Shown: piece after piece, positions 46,340 to 54,998 of the stretch
How the letters are laid out: each line of letters opens with the position of its first letter
Numbering within the stretch: the stretch's first letter is position 1
Assembly: GCF_043195095.1 (NCBI RefSeq)
Contig: NZ_JBAFWN010000011.1
Strand: one strand, 5' to 3'
DNA length: 64,000 nt
DNA from: NCEH01 sp043195095
Lineage (GTDB): Bacteria; Pseudomonadota; Alphaproteobacteria; Rhizobiales; Xanthobacteraceae
Notes under the pieces: generated by a model
The model's input: only the letters and a program-made list of their open reading frames with translations
Database searches by the model: none
Told to the model about the DNA's origin: nothing
Program-made: the position numbers and the translations under genes

Positions 46340-47650
46340 TTACGGCTCCCCGCGCTCCGCCCGCAATCTGGCCCAATAGTCCATGCGCTTCTTGATTTCG
46401 CGCTCGAAGCCGCGCTCCACCGGATGGAAGAAGCTCTGCCGCCCGAGCTGCTCGGGGAAATAATTCTGGCCCGAGAAGGCATCGGGCTCGTCATGGTCGT
46501 AGCGATAGCCCTTGCCGTAGCCCTCGCCCTTCATGAGCTTGGTGGGCGCGTTGAGGATATGCTTCGGCGGCACTAGGGAGCCCCCGGCCTTGGCAGTGCG
46601 CATGGCCGCCGACCACGCCTTGTAGACCGAATTGGATTTCGGCGCCGTGGCCAGATAGACGGCGGCCTCGGCCAGCGCCAGTTCGCCTTCCGGGGAGCCG
46701 AGGAAGTCGTAGGCGTCCTTCGCCGCATTCGCGACCACGAGGGCCTGCGGATCCGCGAGCCCGATATCCTCCACCGCCATGCGCACCAGCCGGCGCGCCA
46801 GGAACAAAGGGCTTTCCCCGGCATCCAGCATGCGGGCGAGATAATAAAGTGTCGCGTCCGGGTCCGACCCGCGCACAGATTTGTGCAGGGCTGAGATGAG
46901 GTTGTAGTGCCCGTCCTCGCTCTTGTCGTAGATCGGCGCGCGGCGCTGCACGACGTCCTGCAAACCGGCCGTGTCGAACACCTCGTCGGGGCGTGCGGCG
47001 CGCCAGACCTCCTCGGCCAGGGTCAGCGCGGCGCGTCCGTCGCCGTCCGCCATGCGTGCGAGCGCGGCGCGGGCGTCGGCATCCAGCGGCAGCGGCCGAG
47101 CCTCGACCTCCTCGGCACGCGCCAGCAGGCGGGAAATAGCCTCTTCATCCAGCGCGCGGAACACCAGCACGCGCGCGCGAGAGAGCAAGGCCGCGTTGAG
47201 CTCGAAAGACGGATTTTCCGTGGTGGCGCCCACCAGCGTCACCGTGCCGTCCTCCATCACGGGGAGGAAACTGTCCTGCTGGGCGCGGTTGAAGCGGTGG
47301 ATCTCATCCACGAACAGCAGCGTGCCCCGCCCTGTTGCGCGGCGATGGCGGGCCTGCTCGAATACCTTCTTCAGATCGGCAACGCCCGAGAAAATGGCGG
47401 AGATCTGTTCGAAATGCAGGTCGGTGGCATGGGCCAGCAGGCGCGCCACCGTGGTCTTGCCGGTGCCGGGCGGCCCCCACAGGATGAGCGAGCCGAGCGA
47501 ACGGCCCTCCAGCATGCGCGTGAGCACGCCATCGGGCCCGACCAGATGGTCTTGCCCCACGACATCCGCGATCTTCTCCGGGCGCAGGCGATCCGCCAGG
47601 GGGCGCGGCGCCCCCTGTTCCAGTCCGGCCGCTTCAAACAAGCTCACCAT
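46340..47650 (-). CDS. rarA: Replication-associated recombination protein A
   Basis: The 436-residue AAA+ ATPase (RarA/MgsA, kin to WRNIP1) acts at stalled forks. Walker A LWGPPGTGKTTVARLL, Walker B TLLFVDEIHRFN, sensor TENPSFELNAALLSRARV and the C-terminal tetramerisation region are present. ATG 47650 is the start of homology. The gene is 22 bases downstream of the DegP-type protease gene and is followed by crcB. Confidence 0.95.
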   Translation of the reverse strand: MVSLFEAAGLEQGAPRPLADRLRPEKIADVVGQDHLVGPDGVLTRMLEGRSLGSLILWGPPGTGKTTVARLLAHATDLHFEQISAIFSGVADLKKVFEQARHRRATGRGTLLFVDEIHRFNRAQQDSFLPVMEDGTVTLVGATTENPSFELNAALLSRARVLVFRALDEEAISRLLARAEEVEARPLPLDADARAALARMADGDGRAALTLAEEVWRAARPDEVFDTAGLQDVVQRRAPIYDKSEDGHYNLISALHKSVRGSDPDATLYYLARMLDAGESPLFLARRLVRMAVEDIGLADPQALVVANAAKDAYDFLGSPEGELALAEAAVYLATAPKSNSVYKAWSAAMRTAKAGGSLVPPKHILNAPTKLMKGEGYGKGYRYDHDEPDAFSGQNYFPEQLGRQSFFHPVERGFEREIKKRMDYWARLRAERGEP

Positions 47651-47672
47651 GAACCGCCGAACCCTTCCGCGC

Positions 47673-49196
47673 TCAGCCGCCGATCACCGCATTGATGACG
47701 CGCCCGCGGCGCGCCACGCTCACCTGCCACGCTCGCATGGGCGCGCGCGTCGCCTGCTCCAGATCCGCCGTGCGCGCGATCTTGGCTCCATTGACCGCCA
47801 GGATGACGTCACCCGGGCGAAAACCGGCCGCGGCGGCGGGGGAATTCTCCGCCACATCGGCCACCACGACGCCGGTGTCATCAACGTCCACCCGCATCTC
47901 CTCGGCAACTGCGGGAGATACATTCACCACCCGCGCGCCGGCGAAGGGCGACCGGCCGCGCAAGACGATCTCCTGTCGCGGCACGCTTTCAGGCGCCGGC
48001 TCCAGCGCGACCCTCACCTGAGTCTCGCGGCCTTGCCGGTTGATGGTGAAAGTGACCGTTCCACCTATGGGGCGGGTGGCGAAGCGATAGCCAAGGGATT
48101 CCGGATCATCGACCCCCTGCCCTTCCACCGCGACGATCAGGTCGCCGGTCTTGATTCCCGCTTTGGCGGCAGGGCTCGCGGCCAGTACGCTTTGCACCAG
48201 GACGCCGGTTGGCCGGGCGATGCCAAGCCCCTCGGCGATTTCCGGCGTCACGCGCTGCAACTTGGCGCCGAGCCAGGGGCGGCGCACGGTTGCGGACCCG
48301 GCCTTCGCCGATTCCAGCACCACGCGGACCATATTCGTCGGAATGGCAAAGCCGATGCCGTGCGACCCACCCGAGCGCGAATAGATCGCGGTGTTGATCC
48401 CGATCAGCCGCCCCGCCATGTCCACCAATGCGCCGCCGGAATTGCCCGGATTGATCGCCGCGTCGGTCTGGATGAAGAACTGATAGTCCGACACGCCCAC
48501 CTGCGTGCGGGCAAGCGCCGAAACGATGCCTTGAGTGACGGTCTGGCCGACGCCGAACGGATCGCCGATCGCCAGCACCAGATCGCCCACGGCAAGATCG
48601 TCCGAATTGCCGAGTTCGAGGCTCGCATAGGTCTTCTGGTCACCCTTGATCCGCAGCACCGCTAGGTCCGTGCGCGGATCGCTGAGCAACAGCTCGGCAT
48701 CGAACTCGCGCTTGTCGTTGAGCGCGATGCGGATCTGGTCCGCGCCCTGGATCACATGATGATTGGTGACCACGAGGCCGCTTGGATCCACGATAACGCC
48801 CGAGCCTAGCGAGCGCTGCATCCGCTCGGGTCCGCCGAGGCCAGGGGCATCGCCGCCCTGCCCGCCACCGAAAAAGCGCCGGAAGAATGGGTCGTCAAAG
48901 AACGGATTGGTACGCGGCGCGCTCTTCAGCGCATAGACGTTCACCACCGCCGGCGCGGTGCGTGCCACAACCGGCGCGAAGCTGAGGGTGATTTCGCTGC
49001 GGGAGGCCGGCACCTGCGCACCCTGGGTCTGGCTTGGGGCCGGCGCGGCCTGGGCACGCGCCTCTCCCGTCGCGCCGAGCGCCAGGAGCCCAAGCATGCC
49101 CGCGCACGCGAGCAAGGCCGGCACCCGCGCCGGCCGGGACGCCAGGGCCTGGACGAAGGATTTCAGCTGAAAAAAGTGGGAGATGCCAGAAGCCAT
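47673..49196 (-). CDS. DegP/HtrA-type periplasmic serine protease
   Basis: The 507-residue protein has an N-terminal signal region (about 20-48, cleavage near ARAQA), a trypsin-like domain (about 70-300) and two PDZ domains (about 310-400 and 415-505). The catalytic triad is His147 (TNHHV), Asp177 (DPRTDLAVL) and Ser253 (NPGNSGGALVD). It degrades or chaperones misfolded envelope proteins. The neighbours are rplQ upstream, beyond a terminator, and rarA downstream. The start ATG 49196 is preceded by AAGGTGG. Confidence 0.93.
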   Translation of the reverse strand: MASGISHFFQLKSFVQALASRPARVPALLACAGMLGLLALGATGEARAQAAPAPSQTQGAQVPASRSEITLSFAPVVARTAPAVVNVYALKSAPRTNPFFDDPFFRRFFGGGQGGDAPGLGGPERMQRSLGSGVIVDPSGLVVTNHHVIQGADQIRIALNDKREFDAELLLSDPRTDLAVLRIKGDQKTYASLELGNSDDLAVGDLVLAIGDPFGVGQTVTQGIVSALARTQVGVSDYQFFIQTDAAINPGNSGGALVDMAGRLIGINTAIYSRSGGSHGIGFAIPTNMVRVVLESAKAGSATVRRPWLGAKLQRVTPEIAEGLGIARPTGVLVQSVLAASPAAKAGIKTGDLIVAVEGQGVDDPESLGYRFATRPIGGTVTFTINRQGRETQVRVALEPAPESVPRQEIVLRGRSPFAGARVVNVSPAVAEEMRVDVDDTGVVVADVAENSPAAAAGFRPGDVILAVNGAKIARTADLEQATRAPMRAWQVSVARRGRVINAVIGG

Positions 49197-49257
49197 GAGC
49201 CACCTTAGGTCCGCACCGGCGCCAAGCGGCACCGCATGCCACATATAGAGCCTGCCT

Positions 49258-49292
49258 GAAACGAAAGAAGGGCGACCTTGCGGCCGCCCTTC
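49258..49292 (-). terminator. Terminator after rplQ
   Basis: An 11-bp stem (49267-49277 with 49282-49292, one G-U pair) with a GCAA tetraloop on the minus strand is followed by TTTCGTTT-rich sequence. It separates the alpha operon from the DegP-type gene. Confidence 0.85.
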
Positions 49293-49324
49293 CAAAAGGT
49301 TCGGAAGCGGAATGAAATTCAGCC

Positions 49325-49741
49325 TCAGGCGGCGGCAGCCTCGGCGGCCGTGCGCGCATGATCGGCGGCACCCTTGGCATCCACGTCGCGATCGACGAAC
49401 TCGATCACCGCAACGGGAGTCGAGTCGCCATAGCGGAAGCCGGCCTTGACGATGCGGGTGTAGCCACCCGGACGCGCCTGATAACGGGGCGCGATCACGT
49501 CGAACAGCTTCTTCACCACCGCAACGTCGCGCAGCTCGGCGATGGCCTGGCGGCGCGCATGCAGATCGCCGCGGCGGGCGAGCGTGACGAGCTTTTCCAC
49601 CACCGGGCGAAGATCCTTCGCCTTGGGCAGGGTGGTGACGATCTGCTCATGGGTGATGAGCGCCGCGCTGAGATTCATGAACATCGCCTTGCGATGTTCC
49701 CAGGTGCGGTTGAACTTGCGATGTACCTTGCCGTGACGCAT
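49325..49741 (-). CDS. rplQ: 50S ribosomal protein L17
   Basis: The 138-residue protein is bL17, bound near the exit tunnel of the large subunit. The start MRHGKVHRKFNRTWEHRKAM and RPVVEKLVTLARRGDLHARRQA are conserved, and the C-terminus has an Ala-rich tail. It is the last gene of the alpha operon, 75 bases after rpoA, and a terminator follows. Confidence 0.97.
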   Translation of the reverse strand: MRHGKVHRKFNRTWEHRKAMFMNLSAALITHEQIVTTLPKAKDLRPVVEKLVTLARRGDLHARRQAIAELRDVAVVKKLFDVIAPRYQARPGGYTRIVKAGFRYGDSTPVAVIEFVDRDVDAKGAADHARTAAEAAAA

Positions 49742-49816
49742 GACGGCGAACTCCTAAAATCCGACGGCGTTTCGAGCCGGCTTATGGTTGAGCGGCTCGA
49801 GCCGCGTATGGAAAGC

Positions 49817-50842
49817 TCAGTAGTGATCTTCGAAGCGCTTTGCCAGCTCTTCGATGTTCTCAGGCGGCCAGCCCGGCACTTCCATGCCGAGATGCAGACC
49901 CATGGAAGCCAGGACTTCCTTGATCTCGTTCAGCGACTTGCGCCCGAAGTTCGGCGTGCGGAGCATCTCCGTCTCGCTCTTCTGGATCAGGTCGCCGATA
50001 TAGACGATGTTGTCGTTCTTCAGGCAGTTCGCCGAACGCACCGAAAGCTCCAGCTCGTCCACCTTCTTGAGAAGCGCCGGGTTGAAGGGCAGCTCCTGGA
50101 TGGCGGTGGATTCGCTCTCACGCTTGGGCTCTTCGAAGTTCACGAAGATCTCAAGCTGGTCCTGCAGGATTCGCGCGGCATAAGCCAGCGCATCTTCCGC
50201 AGAAATGGACCCGTCGGTCTCGATCTGCATGGTCAGCTTGTCATAGTCGAGGATCTGACCCTCACGGGTGTTCTCGACCTTGTAGGAGACCTTGCGGACC
50301 GGCGAATACAGGCTGTCGATGGGGATGAGCCCGATGGGCGCATCTTCCGGCCGATTGCGGTCGGCCGCCACATAGCCCTTGCCGGTGTCGATGGTGAATT
50401 CCATGCGCAGCTCGGCGCCGTCATCCAGCGTACAGATGACGAGGTGCGGGTTGAGCACCTGGATGTCGCCCACGGTCTGGATGTCGCCGGCGGTCAACAC
50501 GCCGGGCCCGGTCTTCTTCGCGACCAGACGCTTGGGGCCTTCGCCCTGCATCTTGATGGCGATGTCCTTGATGTTGAGAATGATGTCGGTCACATCCTCC
50601 CGCACGCCGGGGATCGACGAAAACTCGTGGAGCACGCCGTCGATATGCACCGAGGTCACCGCCGCGCCCTGCAACGAGGACAGCAGGATGCGCCGCAGCG
50701 AATTGCCGAGGGTCATGCCGAAGCCACGCTCCAGCGGCTCGGCCACGACGGTGGCGAGGCGCTTGGGATCGCGGCCAGCCGTGACCTGCAACTTCTCGGG
50801 CTTGATCAGTTCTTGCCAGTTCTTCTGAATCACTTGCGTCAC
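49817..50842 (-). CDS. rpoA: DNA-directed RNA polymerase alpha subunit
   Basis: The 341-residue protein has the alpha N-terminal assembly domain (about 1-235; FGMTLGNSLRRILLSSLQG) and the C-terminal DNA- and activator-binding domain (about 255-330; LSVRSANCLKNDNIVYIGDLIQ). GTG 50842 with AGAAGG upstream is used; GTG 50833, three codons in, is an alternative and would give the common MIQKNW start. It follows rpsK and a strong intercistronic hairpin. Confidence 0.97.
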   Translation of the reverse strand: MTQVIQKNWQELIKPEKLQVTAGRDPKRLATVVAEPLERGFGMTLGNSLRRILLSSLQGAAVTSVHIDGVLHEFSSIPGVREDVTDIILNIKDIAIKMQGEGPKRLVAKKTGPGVLTAGDIQTVGDIQVLNPHLVICTLDDGAELRMEFTIDTGKGYVAADRNRPEDAPIGLIPIDSLYSPVRKVSYKVENTREGQILDYDKLTMQIETDGSISAEDALAYAARILQDQLEIFVNFEEPKRESESTAIQELPFNPALLKKVDELELSVRSANCLKNDNIVYIGDLIQKSETEMLRTPNFGRKSLNEIKEVLASMGLHLGMEVPGWPPENIEELAKRFEDHY

Positions 50843-50934
50843 CTTGCCTTCTCACCGGGCCGCTGCACTCAGGTGCGATCTCTGACCGCGAGGCGCCGAC
50901 CCGTCCCGTATGCGGGGGGAGGAACCGGGCAGAA

Positions 50935-50959
50935 GGCTCGCCGACCGGGCCGGCGAGCC
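50935..50959 (-). other. Strong hairpin between rpsK and rpoA
   Basis: A perfect 9-bp stem GGCTCGCCG/CGGCGAGCC (50935-50943 and 50951-50959) with a 7-base loop lies just after the rpsK stop. It has no T-run on the minus strand, so it may mark RNA processing or stability rather than termination. Confidence 0.7.
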
Positions 50960-50969
50960 AATGGAACGC

Positions 50970-51359
50970 TCAGACGCGCCGGCGCTTGCGCGGACGGCAA
51001 CCGTTATGCGGGATCGGGGTCACGTCCCGGATCGAGGTCACCATGAAGCCAGCGGCCTGAAGGGCGCGCAGGGCAGACTCACGTCCCGAACCGGGGCCGG
51101 AGACTTCCACTTCCAGGGTGCGCATGCCGTGCTCCGCAGCCTTGCGGGCCGCGTCTTCAGCGGCAACCTGGGCGGCGTACGGGGTGGACTTGCGCGAACC
51201 CTTGAAGCCCATGGCACCGGCGGACGACCAGGAAATCGTGTTTCCCTGCGCATCGGTGATGGTGATCATGGTGTTGTTGAACGAGGCGTTCACATGCGCG
51301 ACGCCGGAGGCGATGTTCTTGCGCTCACGACGTTTAACGCGGGTAGCTTCCTTGGCCAT
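50970..51359 (-). CDS. rpsK: 30S ribosomal protein S11
   Basis: The 129-residue uS11 has the start region GVAHVNASFNNTMITITDAQGN and the C-terminal RDVTPIPHNGCRPRKRRRV. It binds 16S rRNA in the platform. It lies downstream of rpsM behind a terminator-like hairpin and before rpoA. Confidence 0.98.
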   Translation of the reverse strand: MAKEATRVKRRERKNIASGVAHVNASFNNTMITITDAQGNTISWSSAGAMGFKGSRKSTPYAAQVAAEDAARKAAEHGMRTLEVEVSGPGSGRESALRALQAAGFMVTSIRDVTPIPHNGCRPRKRRRV

Positions 51360-51442
51360 CTGTACTTTGATCCTTCAGGCGCGCCCGTAACACCAGGCGC
51401 TCGGGACGGGTGCTCCCTCATGGGAGCGGGTCGAGCGAAACA

Positions 51443-51469
51443 CAAAAAGGAAGGCCGGCGCACCGGCCT
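51443..51469 (-). terminator. Terminator-like hairpin between rpsM and rpsK
   Basis: A perfect 7-bp stem (51452-51458 with 51463-51469) with a four-base loop is followed on the minus strand by TCCTTTTTG. It lies in the 133-base gap between rpsM and rpsK and could act as an attenuator. Confidence 0.75.
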
Positions 51470-51492
51470 CCCCTGATCGCGCTAGGCGCGGA

Positions 51493-51861
51493 TCACTTCT
51501 TCTTGCCGGCGATCGCCTTCGCCGGACCCTTGCGGGTGCGGGCGTTGGTGTGGGTGCGCTGGCCGCGCACCGGCAGGCCGCGACGATGGCGCAGGCCGCG
51601 GTAGCAGCCGAGGTCCATCAGACGCTTGATGTTCATGGACACTTCGCGGCGCAGGTCGCCTTCCACGATATAATCGCGGTCGATGGTCTCGCGGATCTGC
51701 AGCACTTCCTGATCGGTGAGCTGGTTCACGCGGCGTTCGGCCGGGATGTTCACCTTGGTCACGATCTCCTCGGCCTTCTTCGCGCCGATGCCGTGAATGT
51801 ACTGAAGCGCGATGATCACGCGCTTGTTGGTCGGAATGTTAACGCCAGCGATACGAGCCAC
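51493..51861 (-). CDS. rpsM: 30S ribosomal protein S13
   Basis: The 122-residue uS13 has the start ARIAGVNIPTNKRVIIAL and the end RGQRTHTNARTRKGPAKAI. GTG 51861 is preferred because GGAGAGAC lies just upstream and it gives the normal alphaproteobacterial length; an in-frame ATG four codons earlier would overlap that site. It follows adk. Confidence 0.97.
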   Translation of the reverse strand: MARIAGVNIPTNKRVIIALQYIHGIGAKKAEEIVTKVNIPAERRVNQLTDQEVLQIRETIDRDYIVEGDLRREVSMNIKRLMDLGCYRGLRHRRGLPVRGQRTHTNARTRKGPAKAIAGKKK

Positions 51862-51935
51862 GTGTCTCTCCATGTGGACCGCCCACGGAGCGGGGCGGTG
51901 TCTCCGCGTCCGGTGGAGGCCGGCCCATGCGGAGA

Positions 51936-51979
51936 TAAAACAAAACCCGCACGTCCCACGTCGCCAAAAGCGGCGCGGG
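51936..51979 (-). terminator. Terminator-like structure between adk and rpsM
   Basis: On the minus strand CCCGC (51975-51979) pairs with GCGGG (51946-51950), and a T-rich stretch TTTTGTTTT follows (51936-51945). Further GC-rich pairing occurs inside the loop and in the leader 51888-51934. It lies in the adk-rpsM gap. Confidence 0.6.
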
Positions 51980-52057
51980 CAGCACGGATGCCGGATGAAG
52001 GGAGCGCTGATACACGCTTATGAGGGAGACGTCAAGTCGCACCCCCACCGATCCCCC

Positions 52058-52642
52058 TCAGACCGTTTCGAGCACCTCGGAGATGGCCTTCGTCACCTCG
52101 TCGATGGGGCGCATACCGTCGATCTGCTGCAACTGGCCGCGTGCCGCATAATAAGGCGCGACGATCGCCGTATCGCGGTTGTAGGCGTCCAGCCGATGCC
52201 GGAATACGTCCGGATCATCATCCTTGCGAACCGGCTCGCCGCGCGCCTTCGTCTCTTCGGCGCGGCGCATGATTCGATCGGTCAGAAGCGCCTGGTCCAC
52301 CACAAGCTCAATCACCGCATCGAGCTTGAGGCCCTTCTCGGCAAGCATATGGTCCAGCGCCTCCGCCTGGGCGACCGTGCGCGGGAACCCGTCCAGGATG
52401 AATCCCTTCTGTGCGTCCGCATGCTCCAGTCGTTCGGCTATGATGCCGATGACGACGTCGTCCGATACCAGACCGCCCGCTTCCATCACCGCCTTGGCCT
52501 TCAGCCCCACCGGCGTCTGGGCCGCAACCGCGGCCCGCAGCATGTCGCCGGTCGAGAGCTGGACAATCCCGTGACGGGCCACCAGTCGCTGGGCTTGAGT
52601 CCCCTTCCCCGCCCCGGGAGGTCCCAGCAGAATCAATCTCAT
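52058..52642 (-). CDS. adk: Adenylate kinase
   Basis: The 194-residue enzyme makes 2 ADP from ATP and AMP. The P-loop GPPGAGKGTQA, DGFPRTVAQAEALD and DDDPDVFRHRL are present. This is the short form without the long zinc-binding LID. ATG 52642 overlaps the secY stop (ATGA), so secY-adk are coupled. Confidence 0.98.
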   Translation of the reverse strand: MRLILLGPPGAGKGTQAQRLVARHGIVQLSTGDMLRAAVAAQTPVGLKAKAVMEAGGLVSDDVVIGIIAERLEHADAQKGFILDGFPRTVAQAEALDHMLAEKGLKLDAVIELVVDQALLTDRIMRRAEETKARGEPVRKDDDPDVFRHRLDAYNRDTAIVAPYYAARGQLQQIDGMRPIDEVTKAISEVLETV

Positions 52643-53973
52643 TTCCGTCTCCCCCCACGCAGCTTGGCCTTCTTGACCAGTCCTTCGTACTGGTGGGCCA
52701 AGAGGTGTCCCTGTATCTGAGATACGGTGTCCATCGTGACGCTAACCACGATCAACAACGACGTCCCTCCGAAATAGAACGGAACGGCCGCGTAGGAAAT
52801 GAGCAGTTCGGGGAAGAGACACACTGCCGCAATGTAAGCAGCACCCACGACAGTGATTCGGGTCAGCACATAGTCGATATATTCCGCGGTGCGCTCACCA
52901 GGGCGAATGCCGGGAATGAAGCCGCCGTGCTTTTTCAGATTGTCCGCCGTCTCCACCGGATTGAACACGATCGCGGTGTAAAAGAAGCAGAAGAACACGA
53001 TCAGCGCGACATAGAGAACCATATACAGCGGCCGGCCGTGACCCAGCTGGGTGGTGACGACGCCAAGCCATTCCGGACCCGACCCCTGCATGAAGCTCGC
53101 GATCGTCGTGGGAATAAGCAGCAGAGAAGAGGCGAAAATCGGCGGAATCACACCCGAAGTGTTCAACTTCAGGGGCAAATGTGAGGACTGCCCCTCATAC
53201 AGGCGATTGCCGACCTGTCGCTTGGGATATTGCACCAGCAACCGGCGCTGAGCCCGCTCCATGAACACGATGAAGGCGATCAGACCAATCACCATGACCA
53301 GCACGAGAAGGATGATGGGAGTCGAAATCGCGCCCTGACGTCCGAGCTCCAAGGTCCGAACGAAAGCGCCGGGAAGCTCCGCAACGATACCCGCGAAGAT
53401 GATCAGAGACGTGCCGTTGCCGATGCCGCGCGACGTGATCTGCTCACCGAGCCACATCAAGAACATGGTGCCGCCGGTCAGCGTGATGACAGTCGAAATC
53501 CGGAAGAACAGTCCCGGATCCTGCACCACCGAACCCGAGCTTTCGAGGCCCACGGAGATGCCATAGGCCTGGAACAGCGCCAGAACCACTGTGAGGTAGC
53601 GGGTATATTGGTTGATCTGCTTGCGACCGCTCTCGCCTTCCTTCTTCAGCGCTTCCAGCGTCGGCGAGACGGTGGTGAGAAGCTGAATGATAATCGAGGC
53701 GGAGATATACGGCATGATGTTCAGGGCGAAGATCGCCATGCGCTCGACGGCACCGCCGGAGAACATGTTGAACAGGCCGAGAATGCCGTTTTGCGCGCCG
53801 TGAAAGACTTGCGAGAGCGCGTCGGGATTGATCCCCGGCAAGGGGATATAGGTTCCAAGGCGATACACCAGAAGGGCGCCGAGGGTGAACCAGATGCGCT
53901 TTTTCAGTTCCTCGGCCTTGCCGAGAGCACCGAAATTCAGGTTCGCTGCGAGTTGTTCCGCCGCCGAGACCAT
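52639..53973 (-). CDS. secY: Protein translocase subunit SecY
   Basis: The 444-residue channel protein of the Sec translocon has about ten membrane spans. RLGTYIPLPGIN, the GNGTSLIIFAGI loop and the C-terminal TSLLIVVSVTMDTVSQIQGHL are conserved. ATG 53973 is used because GGAG lies about 6 bases upstream and the family usually starts MVSAAEQLAANLNFG; an in-frame ATG seven codons earlier has no ribosome site. Confidence 0.97.
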   Translation of the reverse strand: MVSAAEQLAANLNFGALGKAEELKKRIWFTLGALLVYRLGTYIPLPGINPDALSQVFHGAQNGILGLFNMFSGGAVERMAIFALNIMPYISASIIIQLLTTVSPTLEALKKEGESGRKQINQYTRYLTVVLALFQAYGISVGLESSGSVVQDPGLFFRISTVITLTGGTMFLMWLGEQITSRGIGNGTSLIIFAGIVAELPGAFVRTLELGRQGAISTPIILLVLVMVIGLIAFIVFMERAQRRLLVQYPKRQVGNRLYEGQSSHLPLKLNTSGVIPPIFASSLLLIPTTIASFMQGSGPEWLGVVTTQLGHGRPLYMVLYVALIVFFCFFYTAIVFNPVETADNLKKHGGFIPGIRPGERTAEYIDYVLTRITVVGAAYIAAVCLFPELLISYAAVPFYFGGTSLLIVVSVTMDTVSQIQGHLLAHQYEGLVKKAKLRGGRRK

Positions 53974-54264
53974 GCCTTGCTCCGCTTGGGCCATCCGCGT
54001 GGGAACGGCCTATCCATGAGAAGCGGGAGCGCGCGGCGTCAGGGCGAGAGCCGGCACGCACCGCATCTTTCCATCGGTCATACCCGCACTCGCCGCGGCA
54101 GACCATTGGCGAGATGACGCGCCGGGCCTACGCGATGAGGCGGAAACACCGCCTCTAACTTCGGCCCCATGCCCGGTGGAGCCTTAAATTCTTGAAACGA
54201 AATGCATTTTACGTAATGCAGCAAGAACGACGGCGAAGCAGATCCTGCCCGCCGCCGTCAGAAA
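53974..54264. other. Long rplO-secY spacer with hairpins and AT-rich palindrome
   Basis: This 291-base spacer carries a 7-bp stem GAGGCGG/CCGCCTC (54137-54155), a palindromic AT-rich element TGCATTTTACGTAATGCA (54203-54220) and a strong hairpin after rplO with 7-bp arms at 54229-54235 and 54253-54259. On the minus strand GTTCTTG follows that hairpin. The layout suggests partial termination after rplO and a separate secY-adk promoter. No gene was seen. Confidence 0.55.
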
Positions 54265-54741
54265 TCACGCAGCTTCTACCGCTACCGCAGACATAGTGAC
54301 CGAGCCACCAGCCTTTTCGATCGCTTCAACAGCCGACTTGGTCGCATAGGCCACCTCAAGCGACACCTTCGCCTTCAGTTCGCCCGACCCCAACACCCGC
54401 ACGCCATCCTTGGCGCGGCGGATGACACCGGCTGCCACGAGCGCGGCGGCGTCGATGGTCGCGTTCGCATCGAGCTTCCCGGCGTCAATGGCGGTCTGCA
54501 TCCGGCCCAGCGAGACTTCATTGAAGTCGAGGGCGAAGATGTTGTTGAAGCCACGCTTCGGCAGGCGACGATGCAACGGCATCTGGCCGCCCTCGAAGCC
54601 CTTGATCGCAACGCCGGTACGGGCCTTTTGACCCTTGACGCCGCGACCCGCGGTCTTGCCCTTGCCGGAACCGATGCCCCGGCCCACGCGCATGCGCTTC
54701 TTGCGTGCGCCTACGTTGTCTCTGATCTCGTCGAGCTTCAT
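54265..54741 (-). CDS. rplO: 50S ribosomal protein L15
   Basis: The 158-residue uL15 has the start MKLDEIRDNVGARKKRMRVGRG with GSGKGKTAGRGVKGQKAR and ends in a small alpha/beta domain. ATG 54741 is preceded by GAGGG; the frame runs ten codons further into rpmD-overlapping sequence. It is the last spc gene before the long secY spacer. Confidence 0.97.
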   Translation of the reverse strand: MKLDEIRDNVGARKKRMRVGRGIGSGKGKTAGRGVKGQKARTGVAIKGFEGGQMPLHRRLPKRGFNNIFALDFNEVSLGRMQTAIDAGKLDANATIDAAALVAAGVIRRAKDGVRVLGSGELKAKVSLEVAYATKSAVEAIEKAGGSVTMSAVAVEAA

Positions 54742-54751
54742 TTGATGGCCC

Positions 54752-54970
54752 TCACTCGCCCTCGACCACACGGACGAGATGGCCGACCTTCGCGATCATG
54801 CCGCGCACGGCCGGCGTATCCTGGAGAGTGGAGCGACGATGCCGCTTGTTCAGGCCGAGGCCGACCAGCGTCGCCTCCTGCGAGAACGGGCGGCGGATCG
54901 GCGAACCGATCTGCTCCACGGTTACGGTCTTGGCGGTGGAAGCCGCCGTCTTTTCGGTCGCCTTAGCCAT
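54752..54970 (-). CDS. rpmD: 50S ribosomal protein L30
   Basis: The 72-residue uL30 core is VTVEQIGSPIRRP and LGLNKRHRRSTLQDTPAVRGMI. The first dozen residues are an unconserved Lys/Thr/Ala leader common in this group. It lies between rpsE and rplO. Confidence 0.96.
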   Translation of the reverse strand: MAKATEKTAASTAKTVTVEQIGSPIRRPFSQEATLVGLGLNKRHRRSTLQDTPAVRGMIAKVGHLVRVVEGE

Positions 54971-54998
54971 GGCGCGCTCCTAATGGTTGCTGCCTGGC

